This document shows positions 33,248 through 42,101 of a DNA stretch of 64,000 bases, one piece after another. Each line of letters opens with the position of its first letter. The stretch's first letter is position 1. Position numbers and translations under genes: made by a program. Source of the stretch: Candidatus Babeliales bacterium. Lineage in GTDB: Bacteria > Babelota > Babeliae > Babelales > RVW-14. The stretch covers positions 1 to 64,000 of the forward strand of contig JAIEPG010000001.1 in NCBI GenBank assembly GCA_019749895.1, in the 5' to 3' direction. The notes beneath the pieces were generated by a model. The model saw nothing but the letters and a program-made list of their open reading frames with translations, made no database searches and was not told where the DNA came from.

Positions 33248-34057
33248 ATGTTAACGGTCAAAAAAAGGCGCCTCTCTCTTAAAAAAATTGTAGCCAGAGC
33301 AGTGTTGTGTGCCGTGGTGGGTCTGTCTTGCTATGGTCTTGTTACCGGTCCTGGTGCTGCTTTGTGGCGTAAAACTGCTGCCATGTGTCGGCTTGAATGC
33401 GCGGATATTGCCTTTGATTCTTTGTATGCGTCTGGTGTGCGTGAAGAATTAACCAGCCTCATAAAAAATTATGTTGAAGATTCAAATTTCTTATCTTTCG
33501 ATGTAAAAAAACTTACGCAAGAAGTTAAGAAATTTTGCCCGCTGGTGCACGAGCTTTCATGCATTCGTACCAAGCCGCTGAGTGTAGTGCTGCACGTGCG
33601 AGGTACGGAGCCGGCTTTTGTAATAAATGGTTCGCAGGTGTTGGCGCATGATGGTGCGTTGTATGATCAATCTTTTTTTGAGTCGTATGACTTGGCACAA
33701 CTCAAAACCGCAACGGTTGAGCAGGCATGGTGTGCGGCTGAAAACACAAAGTGTGTGTACGATTATTTAATGCGCATACCGGCTGAAACGTGGCAAAATT
33801 TTGCGGTTGCTTACCGTGGGCCAAACGCTATTGAATTTTGTGCTTACGATGAGCAGGGCTATTTAAAAACGATAATGATTGATGAAAATAAAACTTTAGA
33901 CAACGAAACCATGGCCTGCATTAATGAGGTTGTGGCCGATGTGGTACAAAAAAAAATGGTGGCACGAACGCAGTACCAGGTTGCCTGCGATGCGCGCTTT
34001 GAGAAACGTATTTTTGTGAAACTTTTGAGGCGAAAGAACAAGGGGAGGCGAGCATGA
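33248..34057 (+). CDS. ftsQ: FtsQ/DivIB-like cell-division protein
   Basis: A bitopic division protein linking early and late divisome proteins. The 269 residues have a basic cytoplasmic tail (MLTVKKRRLSLKK), one membrane segment (about 15-33), and a periplasmic POTRA-like part: LTSLIKNYVEDSNFLSFDVK, PLVHELSCIRTKPLSVVLHV, then RGTEPAFVINGSQVL and HDGALYD, the same order as in FtsQ. Sequence similarity to model FtsQ is low, so identity rests on this layout and on the place directly before ftsA, whose ATG overlaps its TGA. GTG 33245 or ATG 33209 are alternative starts. Confidence 0.75.
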   Translation: MLTVKKRRLSLKKIVARAVLCAVVGLSCYGLVTGPGAALWRKTAAMCRLECADIAFDSLYASGVREELTSLIKNYVEDSNFLSFDVKKLTQEVKKFCPLVHELSCIRTKPLSVVLHVRGTEPAFVINGSQVLAHDGALYDQSFFESYDLAQLKTATVEQAWCAAENTKCVYDYLMRIPAETWQNFAVAYRGPNAIEFCAYDEQGYLKTIMIDENKTLDNETMACINEVVADVVQKKMVARTQYQVACDARFEKRIFVKLLRRKNKGRRA

Positions 34058-35301
34058 GCAAGAGTGTTATTGGTCGCTATGTGACGGCGATTGATATTGG
34101 GACAACCAAAATTTGTGTATTAATTGCCGACACTGACGCGCGAGAAGGGCTTGAAATTGTTGGCGTGGGCCAGCATCCTTCGCACGGCTTAAAAAAAGGC
34201 GTGGTGGTTAATGTTGCAAAAACAGCAGAATCAATTCAGGCTGCCGTTGCACAGGCGCAAAGTATGGCTGGTATTACCGTAGAGCACGCGACGGTTGGTA
34301 TTTCGGGCGGGCATATAAAGTCATATAACTCAACTGGCGTGGTGGCAATTAAAGGTCGTGATGTTTCGCAGTACGATATCAACCGCGTTATTGATGCTGC
34401 CAAAGCAATTCCTATGCCGCAAGAGCAAGAAATTTTGCATATCTTGCCGCAATATTTTCGTGTTGACGGGCAAGAATATGTTATCGATTCGCTGGGCATG
34501 TACGGCGTGCGATTGGAAGCGCAAGTGCACATTATCACCGGCGCGGTAGCCTCAGCTCAAAATATTATTAAGTCGTGCGAGCTGGCTAATATTTCAGTAA
34601 CCGACATTGTGCTTGAACAGTTAGCTTCTGCTGAGGCGGTGCTCACGTCAACCGAGCGTGAAGTTGGTGCGGCAATTATTGATATTGGCGGTGGTACGTC
34701 TGACTTTGCTATTTATAAAGATGGTCGCATTCGGCATACCAAAGTGCTGCCAATTGCGGGCACACATTTTACCAACGACGTTGCCATTGGTCTTGGCATC
34801 CCGCTCAAAGAAGCAGAAATGCTTAAACGCCGCTTTGGTATTATGGGCCCAGATAACCAAGAACTCAAAGGGTTGATTGATGTTGATCTTGGGTACGATG
34901 GTGGCACCAAGCCAGTTGACTTGCGCTTGAGTGGTGAAATTTTGCGTTCGCGTGCCGAAGAAATATTTGAGTTGTTTGCTGACGAAATTCTTGAGTATCG
35001 TTTAAGTAAATTTATGCCTTCAGGTTTAATACTCACCGGCGGTGGGAGCTTGCTTGCAGGCATTAAAAATGTTGCACAAGACATTATTAAAGGACCCGTG
35101 CGCATTGGTTATCCATTGGCGCATCAAGGCTTTCAGGGTCAAATGCCCGATATTTTGAAAAGCCCAATTTATGCAACGTCTTATGGCTTGTTGTTGTATG
35201 CAACCGGTGAAAACAGTGCGGGCATGATGACGAATATTAAAGAAGCGCCACTATTAAAAGTTTTTAGACGAATGAAATCATGGATTTATGATTTTTTATG
35301 A
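34054..35301 (+). CDS. ftsA: Cell-division protein FtsA
   Basis: Actin-like ATPase that tethers FtsZ to the membrane. The 415 residues show the phosphate-1 motif (AIDIGTTKICVLI), the SHS2-type domain 1C (VGISGGHIKS), phosphate-2 (IIDIGGGTSDFAIY) and the adenosine motif (GLILTGGGSLLAGI). The C-terminal LLKVFRRMKSWIYDFL is the amphipathic membrane-targeting helix. Start and ftsQ stop overlap by four bases. ftsZ follows after 43 bases. Confidence 0.97.
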   Translation: MSKSVIGRYVTAIDIGTTKICVLIADTDAREGLEIVGVGQHPSHGLKKGVVVNVAKTAESIQAAVAQAQSMAGITVEHATVGISGGHIKSYNSTGVVAIKGRDVSQYDINRVIDAAKAIPMPQEQEILHILPQYFRVDGQEYVIDSLGMYGVRLEAQVHIITGAVASAQNIIKSCELANISVTDIVLEQLASAEAVLTSTEREVGAAIIDIGGGTSDFAIYKDGRIRHTKVLPIAGTHFTNDVAIGLGIPLKEAEMLKRRFGIMGPDNQELKGLIDVDLGYDGGTKPVDLRLSGEILRSRAEEIFELFADEILEYRLSKFMPSGLILTGGGSLLAGIKNVAQDIIKGPVRIGYPLAHQGFQGQMPDILKSPIYATSYGLLLYATGENSAGMMTNIKEAPLLKVFRRMKSWIYDFL

Positions 35302-35344
35302 GATCATACCTCACGGCGGGGTATAATTTAGGAAAGGATTTGCG

Positions 35345-36682
35345 ATGATAGATATTTCATTGGAAGAAGAAGTAAAGGTTCACTGTGGTGTGAATCTTAA
35401 GATCTTGGGAATAGGGGGAGCTGGAGGTAATGCCGTTAATAGTATGATCAAGAGTACGGAGCTTGAAGCGGTACAGTTTCTTGTTGCAAACACCGATGCG
35501 CAAGCATTGGCACAGTCACCAGCAAGTATAAAAATTCAGTTGGGTACAAAGATTACCAAAGGGCTTGGGGCTGGCTCCAATCCCGATGTTGGTCGACGTT
35601 CGGCAGAAGAAGATGTTGAAACGGTAATTTCACAGATTAAAGATGCTGACATTATATTTTTAACCGCAGGACTTGGTGGTGGAACCGGTTCCGGTTCTAT
35701 TCCAGTTATTGCCAGCATCGCAAAAGAGCTGGGCATTTTGACGGTGGCAATTGTAACCAAACCGTTTATTTTTGAAGGCAAGCGCCGTGCGCGCATTGCC
35801 GACGAAGCGGCTGAAACGTTGCGCAAAGTTGTAGACACTATTATTGTGGTGCCCAACCAACGTCTGCTTGAAGTGGTTGACGAAAAGATATCAATGCTCG
35901 ATGCCTTTGCACTTTCAAACGATGTGTTAAAACAAGCAATCAAAGGGATCTCAGACATCATTACCAAATCTGGTCATATTAACGTAGACTTTGCCGACGT
36001 GCGCGCGATTATGAAAGATATGGGTATGGCGCTTATGGGCACTGGGCGTGCTTCTGGTGTTAATCGCGCTAAAGAAGCGGCAGCAAAAGCTATTAGCTCG
36101 CCGTTGCTTGAAAATGTTAGTATCAAGGGCGCCCGTGGTGTGTTGATTAACATTACCGGCAACATGGACCTTGGCTTGTACGAAATTAACGAAGCAGCAT
36201 CGTTGGTTTATGATTTGGTGAGCGAAGATGCCAACATTATTCTTGGTTCAGTAATTGACGACACGATGGGTGATGAAATTATGGTTACCGTGATTGCAAC
36301 CGGTTTTGAAACCAAGCAAGAGCAAGCGGCATTTAAAGAAACACCGGTACAAAGAACACCAGATTATCGTCCAGCTGACCAACGCTTTGCGCACGATGCG
36401 CGTACGCCAGAACAACGTGCTCATTACGCAGCGCCACAAAGTACGCCGGTGCGTGTAACGCCAAGTAGAACTGACGAATCGTGTGATTTGCAAGATCTTG
36501 ACACGCCAACGTATTTGCGCCGCAAGGCTGCAATGCAACATGAGCAAGAGCATGCGGGCAGTGAAGCGCAAGTGTGGCAAGAGCGCCGTTTTGATGCAGC
36601 GCCTGCGCGGGCTGAAAATTATGAGCAACGTCCGCAACAAGCTGCAGAGCACAGCGACGAAGAGTTGCCGCCAACGCTGTAA
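35345..36682 (+). CDS. ftsZ: Cell-division GTPase FtsZ with extended C-terminal tail
   Basis: Tubulin-like GTPase that forms the division ring. The 445 residues include LGIGGAGGNAVNSM, NTDAQAL, the tubulin signature GLGGGTGSGSIPV and the T7-loop area (FADVRAIMKDMG). The linker is rich in Gln, Ala, Arg and Pro. The conserved C-terminal peptide that binds FtsA, here DLQDLDTPTYLRRKAA, sits at about 381-396 and is followed by 47 more residues; in most bacteria it ends the protein. A good ribosome site (AGGAAAGG) precedes the ATG. TATAAT at 35322 is too close to it to be a sure promoter. Confidence 0.97.
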   Translation: MIDISLEEEVKVHCGVNLKILGIGGAGGNAVNSMIKSTELEAVQFLVANTDAQALAQSPASIKIQLGTKITKGLGAGSNPDVGRRSAEEDVETVISQIKDADIIFLTAGLGGGTGSGSIPVIASIAKELGILTVAIVTKPFIFEGKRRARIADEAAETLRKVVDTIIVVPNQRLLEVVDEKISMLDAFALSNDVLKQAIKGISDIITKSGHINVDFADVRAIMKDMGMALMGTGRASGVNRAKEAAAKAISSPLLENVSIKGARGVLINITGNMDLGLYEINEAASLVYDLVSEDANIILGSVIDDTMGDEIMVTVIATGFETKQEQAAFKETPVQRTPDYRPADQRFAHDARTPEQRAHYAAPQSTPVRVTPSRTDESCDLQDLDTPTYLRRKAAMQHEQEHAGSEAQVWQERRFDAAPARAENYEQRPQQAAEHSDEELPPTL

Positions 36683-36705
36683 TCTTTTTTAGTAGTTTAA
36701 AAAAA

Positions 36706-36732
36706 GGGCAGAGATTATCTCTGCCCTTTTTT
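36706..36732 (+). terminator. Intrinsic terminator after ftsZ
   Basis: GGGCAGAGA (36706-36714), loop TTA, TCTCTGCCC (36718-36726), then a run of six T. It ends the ftsQAZ unit. Confidence 0.93.
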
Positions 36733-36771
36733 CTAGGCTTTTCTCATCAAAGAGAGGCATAAAGTTTTTTG

Positions 36772-37410
36772 ATGGAGTATGCTTTGAAACTTACTGCGAC
36801 AAAAAAATATTTAGGAATAGTAATGCTGCTCTTGGTGCTGATAACAGGCCGCGCTCTGCCGGCATCATTATCAGCTTCTGTTGAAAAGTTGCGTACGATG
36901 GCGCAGAAAGAAAAAGATGATGCACTGTTTGAAGCAGTTGAGTGGAACAAGATTCCCCACGCGATAGCGCTTCTCAAAGCAGGTGCCGACGTGAATGTTC
37001 AAAATTGTTCTGGCTGTACGCCTCTGCATTTTGCGGCACTTCATGGGTTCAGAGATATGGTCTGGTTACTTATCGAGTTCAAGGCGAATATGAAGGCAAA
37101 AAATTTTCTTGGCGAGAGGCCTCTTCACTTGGCTGCTCAACGTAATCGAGAGTCGGTTGTACAACTACTCATTGCTAAACTTCCTTCAGGGGTCGATGCT
37201 TTAGATAATGCAGGACGGACACCTCTTTATCACGCTGTCTTAGAAGATAGTGAAAGGGCCGCAGCGTTGCTTATTTGTGCTGGTGCTGACATACATATTG
37301 AAACCCGTATGGGTAGAACGCTTCTTGCTCTGGCACGAGCGAAACAATCTTTTACTTGGCGAAATATAGGTATTGTTAGCGTGCTTATTCGTGCTGGCGC
37401 TAAGGAATAA
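36772..37410 (+). CDS. Exported ankyrin-repeat protein
   Basis: A 212-residue protein with a signal peptide (LGIVMLLLVLITGRALPA, cleavage near residue 32) and about five ankyrin repeats: DALFEAVEWNKIPHAIALL, CTPLHFAALHGFRDMVWLL, ERPLHLAAQRNRESVVQLL, RTPLYHAVLEDSERAAALL and a degenerate last one. ATG 36772 is taken; TTG 36784 with GGAG just before it is an alternative. It follows the ftsZ terminator directly, marking the start of an accessory block. Confidence 0.78.
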   Translation: MEYALKLTATKKYLGIVMLLLVLITGRALPASLSASVEKLRTMAQKEKDDALFEAVEWNKIPHAIALLKAGADVNVQNCSGCTPLHFAALHGFRDMVWLLIEFKANMKAKNFLGERPLHLAAQRNRESVVQLLIAKLPSGVDALDNAGRTPLYHAVLEDSERAAALLICAGADIHIETRMGRTLLALARAKQSFTWRNIGIVSVLIRAGAKE

Positions 37411-37538
37411 TTGCCACAAATTTCTCTGGAAGCATTTCTATGTATGATTCTGCTCTTTTTTTATGTTCTTGTAAAAATTTACGATCAATCATATTCTCTC
37501 TTTGTTTTCAGGTAATATTTTTTTTAACTGGGAGAGCT

Positions 37539-38189
37539 ATGAAAAGAGTAATGCTTTTTGTTTTGTGTGCTGCTGTTGGTGGTAACGTGTTTAGTGCTGC
37601 TTCTTCCAGTCAATCAAGTTATTCAAAGAAGAGTTGTGCCCAGCCGGGAACGCGCATTAGAACGCACGGGCTGAACCATGTTGTTTCGAGCAATCCAGAA
37701 AAATTTATATGCAAAACACATGAGTTCTTAAATGGTGCTCGTTACCAGTCTTTTAAGATTTCTTGTGGGCATAATTTTTGTAAGGGCTGCTTGATTGGAA
37801 CTATTTTACAAACCAAAACGTGGGCATGTTGTGTGTGTAAAAAAATGTTGTCTGTGGCTAATAAACAGGAATTAGCTTCATACGGCTATTATGTTTTTGC
37901 GGAAGGTATTTATCATTCTTTGTTGATTCAAAATCCTGATTCGTTTGCGTGTAAAACAAAATTGTGTTTTAAAAATGCACGTTATAAGCGCATAACTCTT
38001 GAGTGTGGTTGTAAATTGTGTAGAGGCTGTTTGTTAGCCAGCATTTTGTACACGAGAAAAATTTCTTGCTTTGTGTGCGAGGTGGCACTGAGTCAAAAAG
38101 ATATAAAATGTGTCAAAGAACACGAGTCGTTTGCCGATGTTGCTTCATATCGTGCTCAAGTACTTGCTTCGATGCAAACTGCAAAATAA
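37539..38189 (+). CDS. Exported protein with two RING-like zinc-finger modules
   Basis: A 216-residue protein with a signal peptide (KRVMLFVLCAAVGGNVFSAA). Two similar modules follow. Module 1 has ICKTHEFLNGARY, then ISCGHNFCKGCL and CCVCKKML; module 2 has CKTKLCFKNARY, then LECGCKLCRGCL and SCFVCEVAL. This is the RING/U-box-like order C..C(x)H/C-x2-C-x2-C..C-x2-C, with the first ligand pair altered (C-x2-H, or C-x4-C). ATG 37539 follows GGGAGAG and is preferred to 37440. Possible zinc-binding, perhaps ubiquitin-ligase-like, and exported; not proven. Confidence 0.6.
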   Translation: MKRVMLFVLCAAVGGNVFSAASSSQSSYSKKSCAQPGTRIRTHGLNHVVSSNPEKFICKTHEFLNGARYQSFKISCGHNFCKGCLIGTILQTKTWACCVCKKMLSVANKQELASYGYYVFAEGIYHSLLIQNPDSFACKTKLCFKNARYKRITLECGCKLCRGCLLASILYTRKISCFVCEVALSQKDIKCVKEHESFADVASYRAQVLASMQTAK

Positions 38190-38212
38190 AGGTAAACAAC
38201 TGAGGTAAAACA

Positions 38213-38854
38213 ATGAAAAAAACAATATGTTTGTTATTAAGCATTGTAGTGAGCGGTAATTTGTTTGCGGGATCTAAAAAGCCAAAAAAATCTGGATCTT
38301 TTATAGCAAGATTTCGTAGAGCAAAAACGTTAGCAAAGTCTACAGTGGGCAGCTCTCGTAATCAAAGAATGCTTGCAGCCTCTGGTTCTGTAATGAGCCT
38401 GAGTCATGGCGGTAGCTTTCCTGTGCAAGAAATTCCGCTGCAAAGATATTATTTTCCGACCCGTTCAGCACCAGATTTACCCGTAACAAGTGAGTTACCC
38501 AAAGAGAATAAGTTGCCGTGGCACTGGGTTTGTGATTGTAAAAGTGAAAGCGATAAAGAACATTATGGGGCCAAATGCAGATCGCGTAGATTTTTGGCAC
38601 AATGGTGTAACAAAACTTTATTTCTTGATTGTGAGCATTATGTGTGCATAGGTTGTTTGTGGGCTAATTGGATACGTTACGGTGTTTTTTTCTGCCTTTG
38701 TTGCAGGGAGTATCTGAGTAAAAAAAATTTAAGTGGTCTTTTACATCATCCGTCGTGTATTGATATTAAATTACATGGTGGGTTACAGGCTGTCCGTATC
38801 TTGGCTGGTTTAAATGAAAGTATCAAAGAGCTTCGTGACGATGTTCAAGAGTAG
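38213..38854 (+). CDS. Exported protein with one degenerate RING-like module
   Basis: A 213-residue protein with a signal peptide (KKTICLLLSIVVSGNLFAG) and a basic Ser-rich stretch. Residues about 100-175 hold CDCKSESDKEHYGAKC, then LDCEHYVCIGCLWANW and FFCLCCREYL, matching the second half of the RING-like modules in the neighbours. The core CxH-x2-C-x2-C is kept as CEHYVCIGC. It lies 23 bases after the previous gene and 34 before the next, so the three form one unit. Confidence 0.58.
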   Translation: MKKTICLLLSIVVSGNLFAGSKKPKKSGSFIARFRRAKTLAKSTVGSSRNQRMLAASGSVMSLSHGGSFPVQEIPLQRYYFPTRSAPDLPVTSELPKENKLPWHWVCDCKSESDKEHYGAKCRSRRFLAQWCNKTLFLDCEHYVCIGCLWANWIRYGVFFCLCCREYLSKKNLSGLLHHPSCIDIKLHGGLQAVRILAGLNESIKELRDDVQE

Positions 38855-38888
38855 TGGCGGTAATTTTTTTAATGAAAAGGTAGTACTT

Positions 38889-39638
38889 ATGAAAAAGCTT
38901 GGCAGTTTGTTAGTTTTGTTGCTTGCAACGAGCGGCTTATTTGGGGCTGACGGCTTTGGAAAAAAATCTATTAAACGAGTTGGCGGGCTCTACCACTTTA
39001 TTCCTGGCACAATAAACTTTATGTGTGCCGTAAAACCGCACTTAAAAAAGATGAAACACAATCCTTTTGATGTTTCTAGTTGTGGACACAAATTGTGCCG
39101 TGGTTGCTTGGTTGGTTCCATTTTACACACTGACCGAGGCTTTGTTTGTTTTAAGTGTTTAGTGCCCTTGAATGAAAGAGACGAACAAAAAATAAAAAAC
39201 CATCATGCTTTTTTAGAAGTTGCTGATAACTTTGAACAAGATGTTGATATGTGGTTTTATCATTGGTCTCCCGATGCTGATGAGTGGCAACGTACCGACG
39301 TTTTGAATGTCCACCCTCGAATTTTGGAAGAAATATCGTGGGCGCTTTTAAGCTGTGGGCATCGTTGTTGCACGTTGTGTTTAGAAAGTCTGACCGAGAA
39401 TATGACGTCATTTCCCTGCCCTGTTTTGTGGTGCGAACAAAATCCAGTATGTGTTGTGGTGGACAGTCCTACTGACGATCTTTCGGATGATTCTGATTAT
39501 TCTGCGCAAGATTTTACTGACAATTCTACTCAAGACGATGAATCTAGTGAGCAAAATTCTGACGATGAAGATGAGTCTAGTTGGTCGTCATGTTTAATAC
39601 AACGAGCTCGCCGCATGTTTCTGCGCATGTTTGAGTAA
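38889..39638 (+). CDS. Exported protein with two RING-like modules and acidic tail
   Basis: A 249-residue protein with a signal peptide (KKLGSLLVLLLATSGLFG). Module 1 has MCAVKPHLKK, SSCGHKLCRGCLVGS and FVCFKCLVPL; module 2 has LSCGHRCCTLCLESL and PCPVLWC. The C-terminal 50 residues are almost entirely Asp, Ser and Glu, ending in a short basic segment. ATG 38889 is used, with AGGTAG upstream; 38814 is an upstream alternative in the previous gene. The last 62 bases overlap the convergent gene. RING-like fingers suggest ubiquitin-pathway or zinc function, inferred. Confidence 0.6.
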   Translation: MKKLGSLLVLLLATSGLFGADGFGKKSIKRVGGLYHFIPGTINFMCAVKPHLKKMKHNPFDVSSCGHKLCRGCLVGSILHTDRGFVCFKCLVPLNERDEQKIKNHHAFLEVADNFEQDVDMWFYHWSPDADEWQRTDVLNVHPRILEEISWALLSCGHRCCTLCLESLTENMTSFPCPVLWCEQNPVCVVVDSPTDDLSDDSDYSAQDFTDNSTQDDESSEQNSDDEDESSWSSCLIQRARRMFLRMFE

Positions 39639-40302
39639 TAAGCGTTTTTATAAATTCTGTCCAAAATAGACTTTGTTTATCGCAAGGTGCCGTAAGGTTA
39701 TATTTTTCGGCAACCATGGTGCCAAGATAGACGGTGCCACCACGAATTGCAGCATAGCACGCAGTACGTATGGCTCGGCGCACAAGGCGGTAATTGTCTG
39801 GGCTGAGGAATTTTTTTACCATGCGATTGGTAACGCTTTCGCTAAAATCTTGGGCAACAAATTGTGCTACGCGTAGCCAAGCTACTTTTTTATCTTGTTC
39901 GGTCCATGTAGAAAAGGGATTATTGTTTGCCAGATGAGAAAATTGTAGGCCATAAATTTTGTCCAAAAATTTTGAATCTCCAACCAAAGCGATGATGAAG
40001 AGGCAATAAAGTTTTTCTAAAAGGTCCGTATCGTTTTCTAGTGCTACTCTCAGAATAGAATGTACAACAATTGAGCTTCGCCCAATATTACGCACGTTGC
40101 TCGAGATAGTGTTAAAGATCAGTTCTTTATTCTTAAAATCAGGCAATTGTGTTGTTGCTAATTTTGTTAGGTGTTCATGTGTTGGTTCAAGGAACATGCC
40201 TAGTGCTGAAAGTTGGCTAGCCTTTTCTAAATCTTTTTTTGTGTAAGCATGGGCAGAACTTGTTGTAAGAGCCAAGCAAACTAAAAAAAGAATCTTTTTC
40301 AT
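39577..40302 (-). CDS. Exported protein, KDLEKA-family paralogue 3
   Basis: A 241-residue protein of unknown function with a signal peptide (KKILFLVCLALTTSSAHA) directly followed by YTKKDLEKASQLSALG. The body is helical, with the family blocks VALENDTDLLEKLY, FSTWTEQDKKVAWLRVAQ, KFLSPDNYRLVRRAIRTA and TCAETCGELVVLNM. These recur in the same order in the two upstream genes. ATG 40302 starts the signal peptide. Its 3' end overlaps the RING-like gene on the other strand. Confidence 0.55.
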   Translation of the reverse strand: MKKILFLVCLALTTSSAHAYTKKDLEKASQLSALGMFLEPTHEHLTKLATTQLPDFKNKELIFNTISSNVRNIGRSSIVVHSILRVALENDTDLLEKLYCLFIIALVGDSKFLDKIYGLQFSHLANNNPFSTWTEQDKKVAWLRVAQFVAQDFSESVTNRMVKKFLSPDNYRLVRRAIRTACYAAIRGGTVYLGTMVAEKYNLTAPCDKQSLFWTEFIKTLITQTCAETCGELVVLNMTTN

Positions 40303-40327
40303 TATGTTCCTATTCTGCAAGGGATGA

Positions 40328-40975
40328 CTAGTTTGGTTGATTGTCCATATTTGACAAGACTAATTCGCCGCATGCTTCTACAAGCGTTTGCAGAATAAGT
40401 GCTTCTATAAACCTTTCCCAGAACATATCTTTTTTGTCCAGAGGCAGGGTGTATTTTTCAATAATAGCTGCCTTCGCGTAGAGAGTAGCTCCGGCTATCA
40501 GAGCAGTACTTGTAGCGCGTAGCGCTCTGCGAACAAGGCGATATTGGTTTTGGCCAAGAAATTTTTTGAGGATTTGATTGGCAGTATAGTAACCAATATC
40601 TTCGGCAATTTGTTGGGCAATGTTGAGCCCTATGAATTTTTTATCGTTTTCGGTCCAGGAAGAATATGGTTTTTTTTCTGCTAATACACACAGGAGTATG
40701 CCATAAATTTTTCCGACAAGTTCGGTGTCGTTTTCAAGAGCTGCGCTTAAAATATCATAACCAATGGCAGAAGCTCCACCAAAAGCGAGTGTATTCTGTT
40801 CGGTAGTTTTTTTATACTTACAGTCAGGTAAGTATCGATCTGCTAGCAAAGTTGCTGGTAGAATAAGGGTACCCAGAGCACATGATTTGTGTGCTTTTTC
40901 TAAATCTTGTTTGTTATAGGAATGTAAAGGGCTTGTTGTAAGAGCCAAGCTTGCTAAGAAAAGAAGTTTTTTCAT
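40328..40975 (-). CDS. Exported protein, KDLEKA-family paralogue 2
   Basis: A 215-residue paralogue of the gene at 39577, 25 bases upstream of it on the same strand. Signal peptide KKLLFLASLALTTSPLHS, then YNKQDLEKAHKSCALG. Shared blocks: AALENDTELVGKIYG, YSSWTENDKKFIGLNIAQQ, KFLGQNQYRLVRRALRAT and LVEACGELVLSNM. A central Ala/Gly-rich hydrophobic stretch (TSTALIAGATLYAKAAII) might be a membrane or amphipathic helix. No known family. Confidence 0.55.
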   Translation of the reverse strand: MKKLLFLASLALTTSPLHSYNKQDLEKAHKSCALGTLILPATLLADRYLPDCKYKKTTEQNTLAFGGASAIGYDILSAALENDTELVGKIYGILLCVLAEKKPYSSWTENDKKFIGLNIAQQIAEDIGYYTANQILKKFLGQNQYRLVRRALRATSTALIAGATLYAKAAIIEKYTLPLDKKDMFWERFIEALILQTLVEACGELVLSNMDNQPN

Positions 40976-41020
40976 GTTGTTCCTGTAATAAAGTAAAAGC
41001 AAATCAAAAATGTTAGTAAA

Positions 41021-41056
41021 AAAAAAGGAGCGAACTTGCGCTCACTCCTTTTTAAA
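41021..41056 (-). terminator. Hairpin terminator behind the first KDLEKA gene
   Basis: Read on the minus strand: AAAAAGGAG ... CTCCTTTTTTTT with an inner GAGCG/CGCTC stem. It lies between the gene ending at 41073 and the next one, so the downstream pair may be read through or separately transcribed. Confidence 0.65.
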
Positions 41057-41072
41057 AACTATATCAGAGATG

Positions 41073-41843
41073 TTATTTTTTAGCAATTGATCTTACTTCG
41101 GCTTTTTTTACGCCGTTCATAAGTTCGTTGATCGACAAGAGATCAAGATCTCTCAATGGATCTTCATCGGTTGTGCGAGCAACTGCTTCACCACAGAGTT
41201 CCCACGCTAAGTTAGCGCCGAACTTGTTAAGGAATGGAAGTAAATATTTTTCAACATATTTGTCTGAATCGTTAAAGAATCCGCGTGATTCGTCTGCGTT
41301 GTCATAAATAACGCCAAGTTTTCCACGAGCAACTGAAGAAGTTCCTTCAATCAGACTTACAATAAGAGCGCCTACAAGTGCGCGAGAAAGGCGACGAAGA
41401 GGACGTTTGTTGTCTTCAGGAAGACCCTTCATAATAGCAGTATTTGCAAATGTGGTTGCAACTTGTTGTATAAGTGCGGCGGTAACGTCAACGCCTACGC
41501 GCTTTGCTGTTTCTTTGTCCCAGCCTTTAAATGCGCCTTCGCCTGCGCCTGGATTTCTACCATTCTTGGCTTGGTTAAAAGCTGCAAGAAGCTCGTTAAT
41601 CTGGCTCACGAATTCTTTGTTTTCTAATGCTGCGCCAACAATGTTGCAAATACCGGTGCTCAGATCTTCAAGAGTTTGAGCCCCTGCAACAGGGTTGCCC
41701 GAAAGAGCTTCAGCTAGGTTTGAAGGTGTTGCTGCAATTGCTGAAATTTTGTGAACCTTGCGCAAATCTTCGCGTGAAAAACCATGAAGACCAGTGACAG
41801 ATATTGAAAAAATGACTACGGCTGATAATGCTCTTAGTTTCAT
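41073..41843 (-). CDS. Exported protein, KDLEKA-family paralogue 1 (divergent)
   Basis: A 256-residue protein with a signal peptide (LRALSAVVIFSISVTGLHG) followed by FSREDLRKVHKISAIA, the same position and pattern as in the two downstream paralogues. Other shared blocks are AALENKEFVSQINELL, FKGWDKETAKRVGVDV, LPEDNKRPLRRLSRALVGAL and LAWELCGEAV. It is the most diverged of the three and keeps a charged tail. Function unknown; AAAGGGATG lies before the ATG. Confidence 0.55.
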   Translation of the reverse strand: MKLRALSAVVIFSISVTGLHGFSREDLRKVHKISAIAATPSNLAEALSGNPVAGAQTLEDLSTGICNIVGAALENKEFVSQINELLAAFNQAKNGRNPGAGEGAFKGWDKETAKRVGVDVTAALIQQVATTFANTAIMKGLPEDNKRPLRRLSRALVGALIVSLIEGTSSVARGKLGVIYDNADESRGFFNDSDKYVEKYLLPFLNKFGANLAWELCGEAVARTTDEDPLRDLDLLSINELMNGVKKAEVRSIAKK

Positions 41844-42101
41844 TTACATCCCTTTCTCTTCGGAAAATAATCAAGTACTTGTGCATTACAACGTATGTTA
41901 AATTAGACTGGAAGTAGGTATAACGTACCTTTGTAGGATAGTCAACAATTTGTTTTTTCAACTATTTGAGAGCCATTTATAAAACAAAAATATTTTTCCT
42001 TATAAAATTTATGAGAAAATTGACGATTGCTTCAATATCGGGCATCTTTGATGCTTAGAATGGGCTGATGCGACAAGTTTTTAACCGAGTGGTGATTCGT
42101 T

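Noticed and set aside
35322-35327. TATAAT just upstream of ftsZ as a promoter
   Set aside because: The implied start would fall on the ribosome site and there is no -35; ftsZ is more likely read from the ftsQA transcript.
36333-36674. Minus-strand frame of 113 codons opposite the ftsZ linker
   Set aside because: Antisense of the Gln/Ala-rich linker; no independent support.
41844-42101. T-box or riboswitch leader before pheT
   Set aside because: No T-box sequence, specifier-loop structure or terminator/antiterminator pair could be found by eye.
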